Positions 21,993 to 33,349 of a stretch of 64,000 bases of DNA are shown here, piece after piece. The translations under genes and the position numbers were made by a program. Below the pieces are notes generated by a model that was not told the origin of the DNA, did not search any database, and saw nothing but the letters and a program-made list of their open reading frames with translations. Source of the stretch: Siphonodentalium dalli (lineage: Eukaryota; Mollusca; Scaphopoda; Gadilida; Siphonodentaliidae); assembly GCA_032622095.1 (NCBI GenBank), contig CP136069.1:560001-624000 (forward strand). Reading direction: 5' to 3'. The stretch's first letter is position 1, and every line of letters starts with the position of its first letter.

Positions 21993-23432
21993 TAGGGTCC
22001 TGCGAATATTCGATATTCGATTCGAGATTCGATTCGAAAGTCAAATTCGATTCGAATTCGATTCGAAATTTCCAACTCGAAATTTCGAATATACACTGAC
22101 AAAAAAGTAAGCTGTTTACGGACAAGTTCACACGTCGATCTTCGCTGTTTCTGTGCCATATAATTCCGAAAATTATGAATATATGCACCTTATAATTCTT
22201 ATTGTACATCGCGAATGTTCGCATGCTATTAAATATAAGTATAGCCAGTAATTAGCCACTATAGGACGACTAAATGCATCTGAATTCTAGCTTTGAACGT
22301 GGTAGCCAAAAGCTCAGAGATCGCCGATGGACCGACGACACGCGTAAATTATAATAGCGTATATAATAGCGTAAATTATAATAGCGATGAGATGCTTAAA
22401 AGCATTGTCCAGATTGATCATTACTCGAGTTACCATGGATGTCTCGATCCAGTTTTGTGGTGTAATTCTACTTTTTCAAATTGTACAACAAAAACAGTTT
22501 ATTCGGATCGCCGCACGCGACTTTTCCCCGTGTTGTCTAAAACTGTGCACACAAGGTACCAATGGAGTACACCGCTAACCCCTTTTCTAGTGATTCGTCT
22601 TTCGAACGAAGTATGAATGCAAATGGATATTGGCCAGATGATTTTATGCATGGTATGTTGATATATGTTACGACCAAATGAAGTTACTTAATAAGTGTAT
22701 TTAACAATAAAATAAATGTAACTTTCCCCATCCTCCGCATTCGTCGTGGTCGACATTCGTTCTGTAATATCGCCGAGAACGTAAACAACACGTGCTCCCG
22801 GTGCCGAAGAGTGCGTGTGGCGGTGTTTTCTTTTGAAGTTGACATTCAGTTTCGGAGCGTTCCTTGAAACTTGACAATTTTTCGTCCGTTATTCATGTTT
22901 ATTTTAAACATGATACAAGCTACATGTAGTGCAGAAACTTACACGTGTGATGAATGCAACGTGGTATATAAATCGCAAGCCTCTGGGACAACAAGACATC
23001 TAATCATCCAACACTACATACACAGGCTACCCTGCGACTGTTGTTGCATCTTCAAGTTTATAAAAACGGGTGTTTCCGAGTGCCGATTTGCAAACTCTAC
23101 AAATTGCGCGTGATTTTAATTCCGATAATCCGTTTAGTGGTTATATATATCTAATCGTCGTTACGACCGCATGGACGTTTTTATCTGTTTATTTTCTCTC
23201 AACAATTCTCAATTGAAGTTAACAGTATCGGGAACGACGGTTGATCGCCACACAAGTTATGATGGAATTTCATGGAAGTTCATAGAACGTTTCTCAAATC
23301 GACTAATCATTGACATTAAAAGCCTAATTGAGAATGCAACACACAGGTATGATTCGATTCGATATTCGATTCGATTATGTAGACTCGATTCGATATTCGA
23401 TTCGATCAAAATCTCCAATTCGCAGGACCCTA
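21993..23432 (+). mobile_element. hAT element with BED-like zinc finger remnant
   Basis: 1440 bp, TAGGGTCCTGCGAATATTCG ... ATTCGCAGGACCCTA, flanked by CTTCAAAA at 21985-21992 and 23433-23440. Subterminal regions repeat ttcgattcgatattcga. A plus-strand frame at 22871-23113 contains TYTCDECNVVYKSQASGTTR followed by HLIIQHYIH, a Cys2-His pattern of a BED zinc finger, the DNA-binding N-terminus of many hAT transposases. No catalytic domain follows. Confidence 0.85.
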
Positions 23433-23605
23433 CTTCAAAACCACTTTGAATCAGTTTGAATGAGAGAAATAATGTAATTCTAACTGGTAAACTGACTGCA
23501 GGCAGTTATCGTGTTGTATTTTGTTGCAAATTTTAAAATCCAAGATGACCGCTGGCAGCCATGTTTTTTTGGCCGAATGACCTCAAAATTACTCATTCCT
23601 ATTTA

Positions 23606-24380
23606 GGCCAAAAAAAAAAAAGGTTTTGATTCTCGGGCATAGCCTCGTCTGGAAAAATGGCCCTCGTTGAACCATTTTATTACGAATTTCAATTTGACCG
23701 AAGCTGTCAAATGATAACACGAAAATAGGAAACTAGAAAACATAAATTATTTGTTTCAAACATCGAATATTATAGACATACAATGGTGTATGTGTTAGTA
23801 TTCAAAAAACAGACACTAGGCAAGATAACTACCAGGTATATTGTCACCACAAGCTGCCCAAACCCCAAGTATTGGCGATGTGTTTGCTGGTTTAATATAA
23901 TAAAATTTGAAGTTTTTATGGCTAGCATGTATAGTTACTATAGTATAGATGGATAAATATTAAAGTATATAGATATATATAAATAGATATATACTATAAA
24001 AGGTAAATACATATTTCAAATATATCAACAATAGTAATTTGAAATATACATTGTATATACATGTATATATCATTCTGGTAAATCCTATAATAGGCTATAT
24101 GATGTAGGATAGTACAATGTCATATTTATGTCATTCTTTATTTAGATTTGATGTACGGGCAGTACAATGTGATAATTGGTAATTCTTTATAGTGGAATAC
24201 ATTAGTTTATACAAAACAATGTTCTCCTTACATTTTCTTAACCTGGGAAGGTATAATAACCCATGCTAACTATGGGCATTATCCCCATAACAAAAATAAA
24301 AAATAAAAATAAAACCCTCGCTCCCTCATCGATTCTCAAAAAAAATTGCCCGAGAATCAAAATCCTTTTTTTGTTTGGCC
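23606..24380. mobile_element. Harbinger-type non-autonomous element, TTA duplication
   Basis: 775 bp; ends GGCCAAAAAAAAAAAAGG and the complement of a similar end, with TTA at 23603-23605 and 24381-24383. Same family as 11706-12357 (ggttttgattctcgggc end block). Confidence 0.8.
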
Positions 24381-24383
24381 TTA

Positions 24384-24703
24384 CATGTCCATGTTAACAT
24401 CCATGATAAATAGTATGCACAGAAATTCATATACAGCTGTTTACATTGAATTTCCCCCCGCAAATCTCTGTTTTAGTGTTAAAAGGGGGGGTGGGTGTCA
24501 AAAAATGGTCAGAAAAAACTGCCGAAAACGGAAAAAAATTGGCGGTGGGGGTGGGTGGGTATAAAAAATGATCGAAAGGGAAAAAATGCCATACGTGCCT
24601 GAAATTTTTTTCCGATGTTTGGCAGTTTTTATTTGAAATGGTTAAATTACCTGCATGAGGCCCAAAATTTGAGAGGAATTGATACCATCCCTTACCTATA
24701 TAC
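24384..24703. other. intron sequence, nothing recognised
   Basis: G-rich run at 24486-24560; no gene or element end seen. Confidence 0.5.
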
Positions 24704-24810
24704 AGTAATGCTCGAATTAATCGACCTCTTAACCACAGCAGAATTATGGGTAACTTTCAGGATTTAGTCGGAAATATGGTTTGTTGCCATTTATCGGCAA
24801 GCTCTCCCCG
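24704..24810 (+). mobile_element. family D element, one arm
   Basis: tacagtaatgctcgaattaa to ggcaagctctc. Confidence 0.7.
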
Positions 24811-25151
24811 AGAGCATACTTGCATCCAAAACAATCAACAGGATTAGCCCTAAATAGGCATATCGTTTTCATGACGATTTACGTGACCCATTGCTTGGTC
24901 CTTCCCCTTAAAGGTGCTCAATGCTATTTCTATTGTTTGTGGGCCAGAGCACATGGTCAAATGAACCAAGATGCGGATGAAGATGGATAATTCTAAAATC
25001 AAGTGGTAATAATAAACTTCAAAACTCGATATCTGATCACTCTGAGCTTTGATTGGTGGGTTCATTGAATCGAATCAAATATTTTTTACCCCTGAAGCCA
25101 GCCGAAGCCAAATAAATAGCAATTTAGGAGCTTCTGATCAGATTGAGTACC

Positions 25152-25346
25152 TTAACCCTTTGAGTGCCAGGTCCGATTTTTGTATCGACCCATATACCCT
25201 GTGCCAATGCATAGGTCGCCTCGCATATATAAGAGAATGCATTGGCCTAACCCAAAAAAAACAAAATTCATTTATTATTTTTTTAGGGCACTCTGCAGAC
25301 CATAACTTAGGGCCGATGAGATCGGCCCCTGCCACTAAAAGGTTAA
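25152..25346. mobile_element. TTAA-type element (family A), deleted
   Basis: TTAA at both edges; core hairpin truncated in its left arm (25199-25246). Confidence 0.8.
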
Positions 25347-25764
25347 ACATCAAGTCAGGGTCATTATCATATTTATTTCAAAATAGATCGTTTGTTGAAC
25401 TTATTATCTGAACATTTACACCAAAGAGATAGACTCATATACAGAGGATCTCACATGAGTTTCTATTTTATACGGAATTTATCAACCGATTTCACTATTA
25501 AAATTCGATTTGAGCCGAGGTTTTCCGAGACTCAAACAGAATTTAGTGGACGAGGTTGATAAAATAGAACGAGTTTGAGATACCTTTTATCACATGATCA
25601 AACGCGAAAACAACAATCATAAACTTCAGCAATCGCAAGTCATTTAAATAATGGCATGACGTCATCGCACACTCTAATATTACACGTGTGTCTTACCAAT
25701 CATTATGAAGCTGGTTTTGTGAGTTAATTATGTGATAAAATTGTTTTTGTTCTTTAATTTTCAG
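25347..25764. other. intron sequence, nothing recognised
   Basis: Unique-looking DNA up to the acceptor of exon h. Confidence 0.5.
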
Positions 25765-25846
25765 TCTAACCCTGAAGCACTGTATGTCAATATGACCCAC
25801 ATTCAAGCCGATGTTTTGGTTTCAAATAAGGTCAACATTCCTAACT
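25765..25846 (+). CDS. ARMH1: ARMH1-like gene, exon h (last one found)
   Basis: 82 bp; acceptor tctttaattttcag|TCTAAC, donor CCTAACT|gtaagt. It encodes SNPEALYVNMTHIQADVLVS followed by NKVNIPN and one base of the next codon. It fits the last helical part of ARMH1 (N-E-LY-NM---QADVL-SN). The donor is strong, so at least one more exon with the C-terminus must follow; I could not identify it. The eight exons give 245 codons. Confidence 0.86.
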
Positions 25847-26099
25847 GTAAGTATGTTTTTTAACAAGGCTCAAAATAACCAAATGGATGATGCCTGTCAA
25901 ATTTTCAGATGTACTGCATGAGTCAGTATTTAGATATCCAATCGACTTATTATTCGTCACACATTTTAGTGAGTGTCCAATCGCCACTCAGGAAAAAACC
26001 ATGTTATTTTTGTTGATTAATAAATACACATGCAATTCACAAAAGAGATAATTATATTCACTCTAAATTGATCTGAAATTAGAAAAGAACTATTTTTTA

Positions 26100-26507
26100 C
26101 TGCAGCAGAGGACACTCTGTAGTGCATGCTCCAACCTGTGCCAATGCATTCTCTTATATATGCGAGTCGACCATAGGTCGCCTCGCATATATAAGAGATT
26201 GCATTGGCTTAACACATTAACAATTATAAAATTGTTAAAGAATGTAAGAAAAATGGTAAAAAGTGTTAAAAAAAGATTTTTTTTAGGCCAATGCATTCTC
26301 TTATATATGCGAGGCGACCTATGGTCGACTCGCATATATAAGAGAATGCATTGGCACAGGGTATAACTATAACTATCACAATGTGGGCAATGAGCCGGTT
26401 CCAATGATATCCATATGTGTATGGTTTTATTGAGACAGACCCAAGATAATTTAGGCTGTTGAAGCTTCATTCGGGCGTTTCTGGGCGTTCTGTTGGGTAA
26501 AGGGTTA
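26100..26507. mobile_element. family B element, left end replaced
   Basis: Right TTAA at 26504-26507; two core hairpins (26138-26208 and 26285-26355). The left end joins a family C scrap (cactctgtagtgcatgctcc) instead of the B terminus. Confidence 0.75.
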
Positions 26508-26514
26508 AGCATTA

Positions 26515-26600
26515 AGCCTCGGTCTTTAATCCATTTTATGGCATGACGCGAGCTGCGCTCCCTATGGGAGCTTGTGTCATGTCATAAAATGGTCTCACCG
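26515..26600. repeat. imperfect palindrome
   Basis: ccattttatggcatgacgcg pairs with gtgtcatgtcataaaatgg around ctccctatgggag. Confidence 0.7.
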
Positions 26601-26716
26601 AGTCACCAAGGGAGGTAAATCCTACATGGAGTTTGATAAAATTCTTGTTGTGAAACTATTGTGCACACAGACCTGGGAATAATGTGCCAGAAGATTAAAA
26701 ATAGATTTCGGGATGT

Positions 26717-27092
26717 TTTTACCCTGTGCCAATGCATTCTCTTATATATGCGAGTCGACCATAGGTCGCCTCGCATATATAAGAGAATGCATTGGCCTAA
26801 CAATTTTTTACAATTTTAATAATTTTTTCTTGTATTCTTTAACAATTTTATTATTTCACCCATACAGAGCCCCAGACAAACATGAGCAGACGACACTCTT
26901 CTATATGCTTCTATATATGTGTGGGGCTCCCTGCAGGGTAATGGATGTTTTTTATTTTATGTCCTAAAAATTGTAAGAAAAATTTATAAAAATAATGATA
27001 AAAAATTGTTAGGCCAATGCATTCTCTTATATATGCGAGGCGACCTATGGTCGACTCGCATTTATAAGAGAATGCATTGGCACAGGGTAAAA
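26717..27092. mobile_element. composite hairpin element, complete
   Basis: Full core hairpins at 26728-26798 and 27011-27085 in inverted arrangement around the cacccatacagagccccaga palindrome (26858-26940). Outer ends ttaccctgtgccaatgc / gcattggcacagggtaa. Confidence 0.8.
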
Positions 27093-27111
27093 AAAATCGG
27101 ACTGAACCCAG

Positions 27112-27525
27112 CCTGTCTGTCATTTAAAGAATGAAGTCCCCAGAGGGTGAATTTAGTGACGCTACCCCACAAAGCAGGCTAGCATCACCAAATTCACCTT
27201 CTGGGACCTCATTCTGCTTATGCCTCATATATTCTCCTGAAAGTTAGAAACTTCTTCGCAAAGATATTCTTAGTTTAGTTACTCTATATCCCCAAATTGG
27301 CAGACGACACATTGCATAATCGAGGTTCCCAATGGGTGTACATCACAATATTCACCATCAGGGAACTTCAATCTGTGTCTAGGTCTCCCATTGCAGGTTA
27401 GGCCATGCAGAATGAGGTCCCCCGAGGATGAATTTGGTGATGCTAGCCTGCTGTGTGGGATTGCGTCACTATATTCACCCTCTGAGGACCTCATTCTGCA
27501 AATGACAGACACACTATTTCAAGGC
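27112..27525. mobile_element. family E foldback element
   Basis: cctgtctgtcatttaaagaa ... caaatgacagacacactattt with four E blocks and the middle cccaatgggtgtacatcaca section. Confidence 0.75.
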
Positions 27526-27561
27526 TTGGAAACTAGTTATTATACACTCTATAGACTATGC

Positions 27562-28340
27562 TACAGTAATGCCCTAAATAATTGACTCCTTAACCACAGC
27601 AGAATGTAAAAATGTTAATATTGACATGTAAATGGGAACGAGTAATTTTGGGGTCATTCGGCCATAAAACATGGCCGTCAGCAGCCATCTTGGATATTAC
27701 TCTTTGCATGACTAAATACTTTGGCACAGGCTACAAGTCGTACTTTGGTCAGATCATTATGAAATTTATCATTGGCTGTAGATATTGACATGTAGATGGG
27801 AACGAGTCATTTTGGGGTCATATGGCAACAATAAAAACATGGCCACCAGCAGCCATCATTCCATTTATTGCTCATCACAAAATTTACTTCTTCGCAAAGT
27901 TGAGCTACACTTTCATTTTTAATCTTGGTACAGATGTCAACCAGCATGGAAATCTACGCACCTGCGATTTTGAGTCAGAGTTATTGCCATTTTTCGACAT
28001 AGAATCGTACATCCTGGGATGCATCTTTGTGTATTCTGTCATTTTGCAGTCAATTTAAAAAAAACATGGCATAGATATTAACCATCATTGGAACCTGCGA
28101 TTCTGAGTTTGATTGGACCCATTTTGGTAGAGTACTTGCCATTTTTGCAGATTTTTCTCTATTTCAGATCGTTAGCGCAATAACTTGAACAAATATTGAC
28201 CAATTTTAACAATGTTTGGCATAAGAGCTGGTTTTCAAAATATCTTGAACGAGTTCAAAAACCAAATTTCTACCACAGTTATGGCCCTTAGTTTGCCAAT
28301 TTACATTTAATTTTTAATATTAGAGGGCTTTCCGGACGAT
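27562..28340 (+). repeat. family D scrap followed by family G repeats
   Basis: 27562-27605 is a D-arm start. From 27606 on there are units of the gacatgtaaatgggaacgag / attttggggtcattcggcc family seen in arrays at 35.1-36.2 kb and 55.8-57.7 kb. Confidence 0.65.
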
Positions 28341-28375
28341 GACTTTTATTCCTAACATAGCCAATCCTTCAGTTA

Positions 28376-28470
28376 CAGTAATGCCCTAAATAATCGACTC
28401 CTTAACCACAGCAGAAATTATGGGTAATTGTTTAGGATTTAGTCGGATTTAGTCTCAGTGAGAGCTTTCC
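28376..28470 (+). mobile_element. family D element, degraded
   Basis: acagtaatgccctaaataat to gagagctttccg; short and internally deleted. Another left-arm scrap lies at 28740-28803. Confidence 0.65.
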
Positions 28471-28860
28471 GTTGAATGGCAACAGCGCCATCTTAAGGAA
28501 GCATATCCAGCTGGTTAGGAACTTATCATAATTCGCATAAAGAATGTAGATTCAAATGGCAAGGAACCAGTCATAAATTTCAGTGGTGTTTCCAGCGTAA
28601 ATGTGATTTGCCCGCTGCTGTAACAATATAAATAATGACTCCCAAGTTTATTAGATGGGAATTTATTGAATCCAATAAAGTGAGACAGTCTGATTTGTGT
28701 TCTCTTCTCGGTCAGAGCTCCCTGGAAATAAGACAAGGTACAGTAATGCTCTAAATAATCCACTCCTTAACCACAGCAGAATTATGGGTAATTTTTCAGG
28801 ATTGTAGCCACCATGTTGGGGAACATTCTGATCGGTCGACCTTTTATTAGATACTGTACG

Positions 28861-28895
28861 TTGTTGTTGTTGCTGTTGTTGTTGTTGTTATTGGT
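28861..28895 (+). repeat. (GTT)n microsatellite
   Basis: Imperfect gtt/gct trinucleotide run. Confidence 0.85.
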
Positions 28896-29047
28896 GATGG
28901 TGGTCTTGAACCCTGAATACATCTTTAAAGCTTGTTTACATTTATTTTTTTACAGTGGTGGAAACTGTTGAGTAGGCGTGGCATCCAGGAAATGAGTGGC
29001 AGTTGATGAAGGCGAGCAGAAGCACATGTGATATGATTGTAATTTGT

Positions 29048-29134
29048 ATAACCCATAGAGAGCCCCACATAGAATGGAGCAGACAACACTCTGTAGTGCA
29101 TGCTTCCATCTGTGTGAGGCTCCCTGTGGGTTAA
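29048..29134. mobile_element. family C hairpin
   Basis: taacccatagagagccccac ... ctccctgtgggttaa. Confidence 0.85.
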
Positions 29135-29624
29135 ACATAAAACTTTATCTGTGAGGTTTGAGATGTGATATGATTGTAAATTATGACACAGAAGAATAAA
29201 TTAAAAGTACTCAATCCGATCAGACGGTTCCCATACCATTAAGATAACAACAACATTTCTTCAAAATATGCTTTAGTTATCAGAATTGATTTATTGCAAC
29301 AAAATGATGCTAACCACTGTCAAATATGGTATCAAATTTCCCAAAACCTGTTATTTATCAACATTTTGTTCAACACAATCTGGCCGTATTATCACCAAAG
29401 TGTTACAAAATTTTACTTCATCCACAATTTCAAAAATCGATATCTGATCACTCTGGGCTTTGATAGGTAGGTTCCTCGACTCGAATCAAATATAGTAATT
29501 TAGAAGCGTCTGATCAGATTGAGTACCTTTGAACTGAGAGACGTTTTCAATAAATTATTATATTGAAATCCATATGAGTTCATTGTCCAGAGGTCATGAG
29601 GGTCATCAGTAAAGTGACAATAAT
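29135..29624. other. no gene recognised
   Basis: The 29410-29560 part (cgatatctgatcactctggg) is a second copy of 25025-25150, so this is a diverged dispersed repeat. Confidence 0.5.
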
Positions 29625-30180
29625 GTAATTCCCTAATTAAACGACTCGATAACCACAGCAGAATTATGGGTAATTTTTCAGGATTTAGTTGGAAATATGG
29701 CTTATTGCAGCCATCCGGGAGTTAACCCTTTACCCAACCCTATATAGAGCCCCACATAGACTGGAGCAGACGACACTATGCAGTGCATGCTTCCATCTGT
29801 GTGAGGCTCCCTGTGGATACATCTCTTGATTAACCCTTTACCCAACAAACCGGCCAAAACCGGCCAAATAAAGCTTCAACAGCCTAAAATATCTTCGGTC
29901 TGTCTCAATAGAACCATACAAATATGGGTATCATTGGAACCGGCTCCTTGACCACATTGTGATAGTTACAGTTATGCCCTGTGCCAATGCATTCTCTTAT
30001 ATATGCGAGTCGACCATAGGTCGCCTCGCATATATAAGAGAATGCATTGGCCTAAAAAAAATCTTTTTTTAACACTTTTTACCATTTTTTCTTACATTCT
30101 TTAACAATTTTATAATTTTTAATTTGTTAAGCCAATGCATTCTCTTATATATGCGAGGCGACCTATGGACCTATGGGTTA
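29625..30180. mobile_element. run of broken D, C and B elements
   Basis: D arm 29625-29720; C copy 29735-29820; B left end TTAA 29830-29833 with one full core hairpin (29985-30052) and a second cut short at about 30170. 30241-30285 is another C half. Confidence 0.75.
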
Positions 30181-30411
30181 AGCAGTATCCTGTGGGAGCG
30201 AGGCCCTTTTCACATTTATTATTTATTTACGCTTAAGCCAGCATGCTCCCATCTGTGTGAGGCTCCCTGTGGGTTAAAGATAAAAGCACATGTGATATGA
30301 TTGTAATTTACGACACAGAAGAATAAATTAAACTGAGAGACGTTTTCAATAAATTATTATATTAAAATCCATATGAGTTCAATGTCCAGAGAAGGTCATC
30401 TGCGGGCTATC

Positions 30412-30542
30412 ATCACCATTAAGCGTAAATGATTTGTGCTTAAGCGCAATTATTCGTGCTTAAGCACATATAATCTCTATCATTTGCGTTAAGCACAAAT
30501 ATTTGCGCTGAAGCACAAATCATTTTCGCTTAATGGAGACAC
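30412..30542. repeat. palindromic cluster of taagc motifs
   Basis: ccattaagcgtaaatgattt at the left pairs with aaatcattttcgcttaatgg at the right; inside are several gcttaagc(a/g)ca units. Confidence 0.75.
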
Positions 30543-30699
30543 AATTTCTTGGGGACAGGGATGCTGATAATATAAAAATAGGGTGTTTTCCCCCTATTTC
30601 AAGTCAATAAGTACACTATATGAATGAAGCAAGCCCCCGGTAACCCCTAATTCCCATTTTATGGCCATGGAAATGGTATATATCTGTGAAGGGATGATA

Positions 30700-30900
30700 T
30701 CCCTTTTATAAGCCCCTCAGACATGAGCAGACGACACTCGGGGACAGATCCTTCTGTCTGTGTGAGGCTCACTTTGGGTTAGAGACTTAATTGACGTAGG
30801 TTCCTCGTCAGAATACACCCATATGGTGCCCCTCACATACATGAGCAGACGACACTCAGGAATATATCCTTCTATATGTGTGAGGCTCGCTACAGGTTAG
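30700..30900. repeat. two family C-like gacgacactc blocks
   Basis: catgagcagacgacactcgg and catgagcagacgacactcag, each followed by a gtgtgaggctc stretch. Confidence 0.6.
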
Positions 30901-31380
30901 AGACTTGATTGGTGACGAAGGTTCCTGGCCCTGTCTATTAAAGATATAGGCGGCGTTGGTGGTGGGTAGAGCCCGAAGCCGCCATCGCACGCCGCCGCCA
31001 GCCATATTGGCCACAAGCCGCCGCCAGCCATATTATCTCTAACGCCAGCCACATCTAAAAAATCTCCACCGCCGGAATTGTAAAATGGCTGAGCTGTGTG
31101 CATGGGCTCATATGTCAAGCACAACTGTACTGTGAATCGCAAAGAACTAAACCGCATTTCCTATTATTGGCATACTCACATGGACACGGCATGGTTGTTA
31201 TATTATCAGAACACCTGGCCCCTTAATGTGGAATAGACTTATATCGTACATGCTTTCATATAACTGAATGGGCGCATCCATTCGGTATTGAAAGGGTTCA
31301 AATATAAATTGTTTATCGACAACACCCAGTCTCGGACATCGCTAGCATTTGTCGATATATACACATAAGAAAAATAGTTT
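30901..31380. other. no gene recognised
   Basis: GC-rich gccgccagccatatt repeats at 30955-31060; reading frames across them are low complexity. Confidence 0.45.
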
Positions 31381-31479
31381 GAAATCTCATATATATTTTG
31401 AAGACCTCTGTCTGTTTGTCTGTCTGTCTGTATGTTTGTCATTAATACAAATCTACGATTCTCGACCGATCAGGACGAA

Positions 31480-31985
31480 ACTTGGTACGTGTGTGTAGTT
31501 TGACCAGGCGGTGGTCGTTGTCGTATTGGCGAGCCCGTGCGACGCCCGTGCAACACATGCGCAGAAGAGATCTCGGAAACGGGTGGAGCTGTCGACTTGA
31601 AATTTGGTATGTGAATGTATCTTGCCCAGATTACGAATTTCATCGGGTCGCCGAGCCCGTGCGACGCCATCTTCGCGCATGCGCAGACGAGATCTCGGAA
31701 ACGGATGGAGCTATCGACTTGAAATTTGGTATGTGAATGTATCTTGCCCCGGATACGAATTTTATCGGGTCGCCGAGCCCGTGCGACGCCAGCTTCGTGC
31801 ATGCGCAGACGAGATCTCGGAAACGGGTGGAGCTATCGACTTGAAATTTGCTATGTGAATGTATCTTGCCCCGGATACAAATTTTATCGGGTCGCCGAGC
31901 CCGTGCGACGCCAGCTTCGCGCATGCGCAGATCAGATCTCGGAAACGGGTGAAGCTATCGACTTGAAATTTGGTTTTTGAATAGC
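31480..31985 (+). repeat. 122-bp tandem repeat, four copies
   Basis: Unit containing atgcgcagacgagatctcgg and cgacttgaaatttggtatgt (31601, 31723, 31845). Preceded by a tctgtttgtctgtctgtctg run, as in family H. The frames on both strands come from repeat periodicity. Confidence 0.9.
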
Positions 31986-32690
31986 CCAGACAACGTCGGG
32001 CTCATCGGCTAGTATTATATATAATTACTATCGGGTTCACCATTCAATGATGCACACATATCGCAAGATGGCAGTGATGATAGCAGTCTGAAGTTGACAG
32101 AAGTCCCAATGTAACTTATACCTGTTAGATGGGAAGCTACATAGTATATCCATGCCAGTCCTTTGTGAATTTTCGCCATAATGGAAAAGCCCAACATCAA
32201 AAGATTATGTGTGGTCTGGAATTCTATACGGGTTCACCATAAACGCTAAAAAATATAACCGGGGATTGGGAACATTTCAGAAGCAAAAATACGCTGAATG
32301 ATAACATCTCAGCCGGCTGAGCCGCCATATTTCGTCAGCCACGAATGTCGTGACTGAGCCGGCTTAGCTAGCTAACCAGCCACGAATTTCGGTTGAGCCA
32401 GCCGTGAAAACTATTTGTCGTGGCTTCGGGGTCTAGTGGTGGGTATGCTGTTAAAATATTGAGCTCCATATAAAAACTGCCATAAGCAGAAAGAATAGTA
32501 AAATATAGACATACCTTGTTCTTATACCAATAAGAAATATGGCATAAACAAGTGATTAACTGGTTCACTGCTAAATATCCCACATAATGAAATGCGTACA
32601 TTGTATATTTATTTCAATAGTCAGAAAATCATTTAAATTTATGCTTGGGGTATGTAATTTACTATGTTTGCACTCATTTTTTCTCAATTA
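31986..32690. other. no gene recognised
   Basis: A small set of agccggct palindromes at 32300-32400; otherwise nothing. Confidence 0.5.
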
Positions 32691-32711
32691 TGAGCCCCAC
32701 ACATTTATAAA

Positions 32712-33165
32712 TTTCTGATTATGTTATGATTTTGAGCTGGTTGTCTGATTAGGATATGGTTAGGACTCTAGTTTTCTGATTATGTTATGATTTTGAGCTG
32801 GTTGTCTGATTAGGATATGGTTAGGACTCTAGTTTTCTGATTAGGTTATGATTTTGAGCTGGTTGTCTGATTAGGATATGGTTAGGACTCTAGTTTTCTG
32901 ATTAGGTTATGATTTTGAGCTGGTTGTCTGATTAGGATATGGTTAGGACTCTAGTTTTCTGATTAGGTTATGATTTTGAGCTGGTTGTCTGATTAGGATA
33001 TGGTTAGGACTCTAGTTTTCTGATTAGGTTATGATTTTGAGCTGGTTGTCTGATTAGGATATGGTTAGGACTCTAGTTTTCTGATTAGGTTATGATTTTG
33101 AGCTGGTTGTCTGATTAGGATATGGTTAGGACTCTAGTTTTCTGATTAGGTTATGATTTTGAGCC
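32712..33165 (+). repeat. 61-bp minisatellite, about 7.5 copies
   Basis: Unit ttctgattaggttatgattt ... ggttaggactctagt; copies almost identical apart from an a/g change in the first two. Degenerate units continue to about 33240. Confidence 0.95.
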
Positions 33166-33349
33166 TTATGTTATGAGATTGGTTGTCTGCTTTGGTTATC
33201 GTTATGAGCCTCATGGTTGTCGGATTAGATTATGGTTATGAGTTAGCTACCGAGATTTCATGAGGTCTGGGAATATTCCGTTAGACAGGGAGAGATTACA
33301 GATTCCCGGTATGTGTAATGGGTTTAATGATAAATTCGGAACATGTCTT

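Noticed and set aside
31470-31980. Several 84-110-codon frames with repeated RRRDLGNGWSYRLEI-type peptides
   Set aside because: 122-bp tandem repeat read in all frames; periodic artefact.
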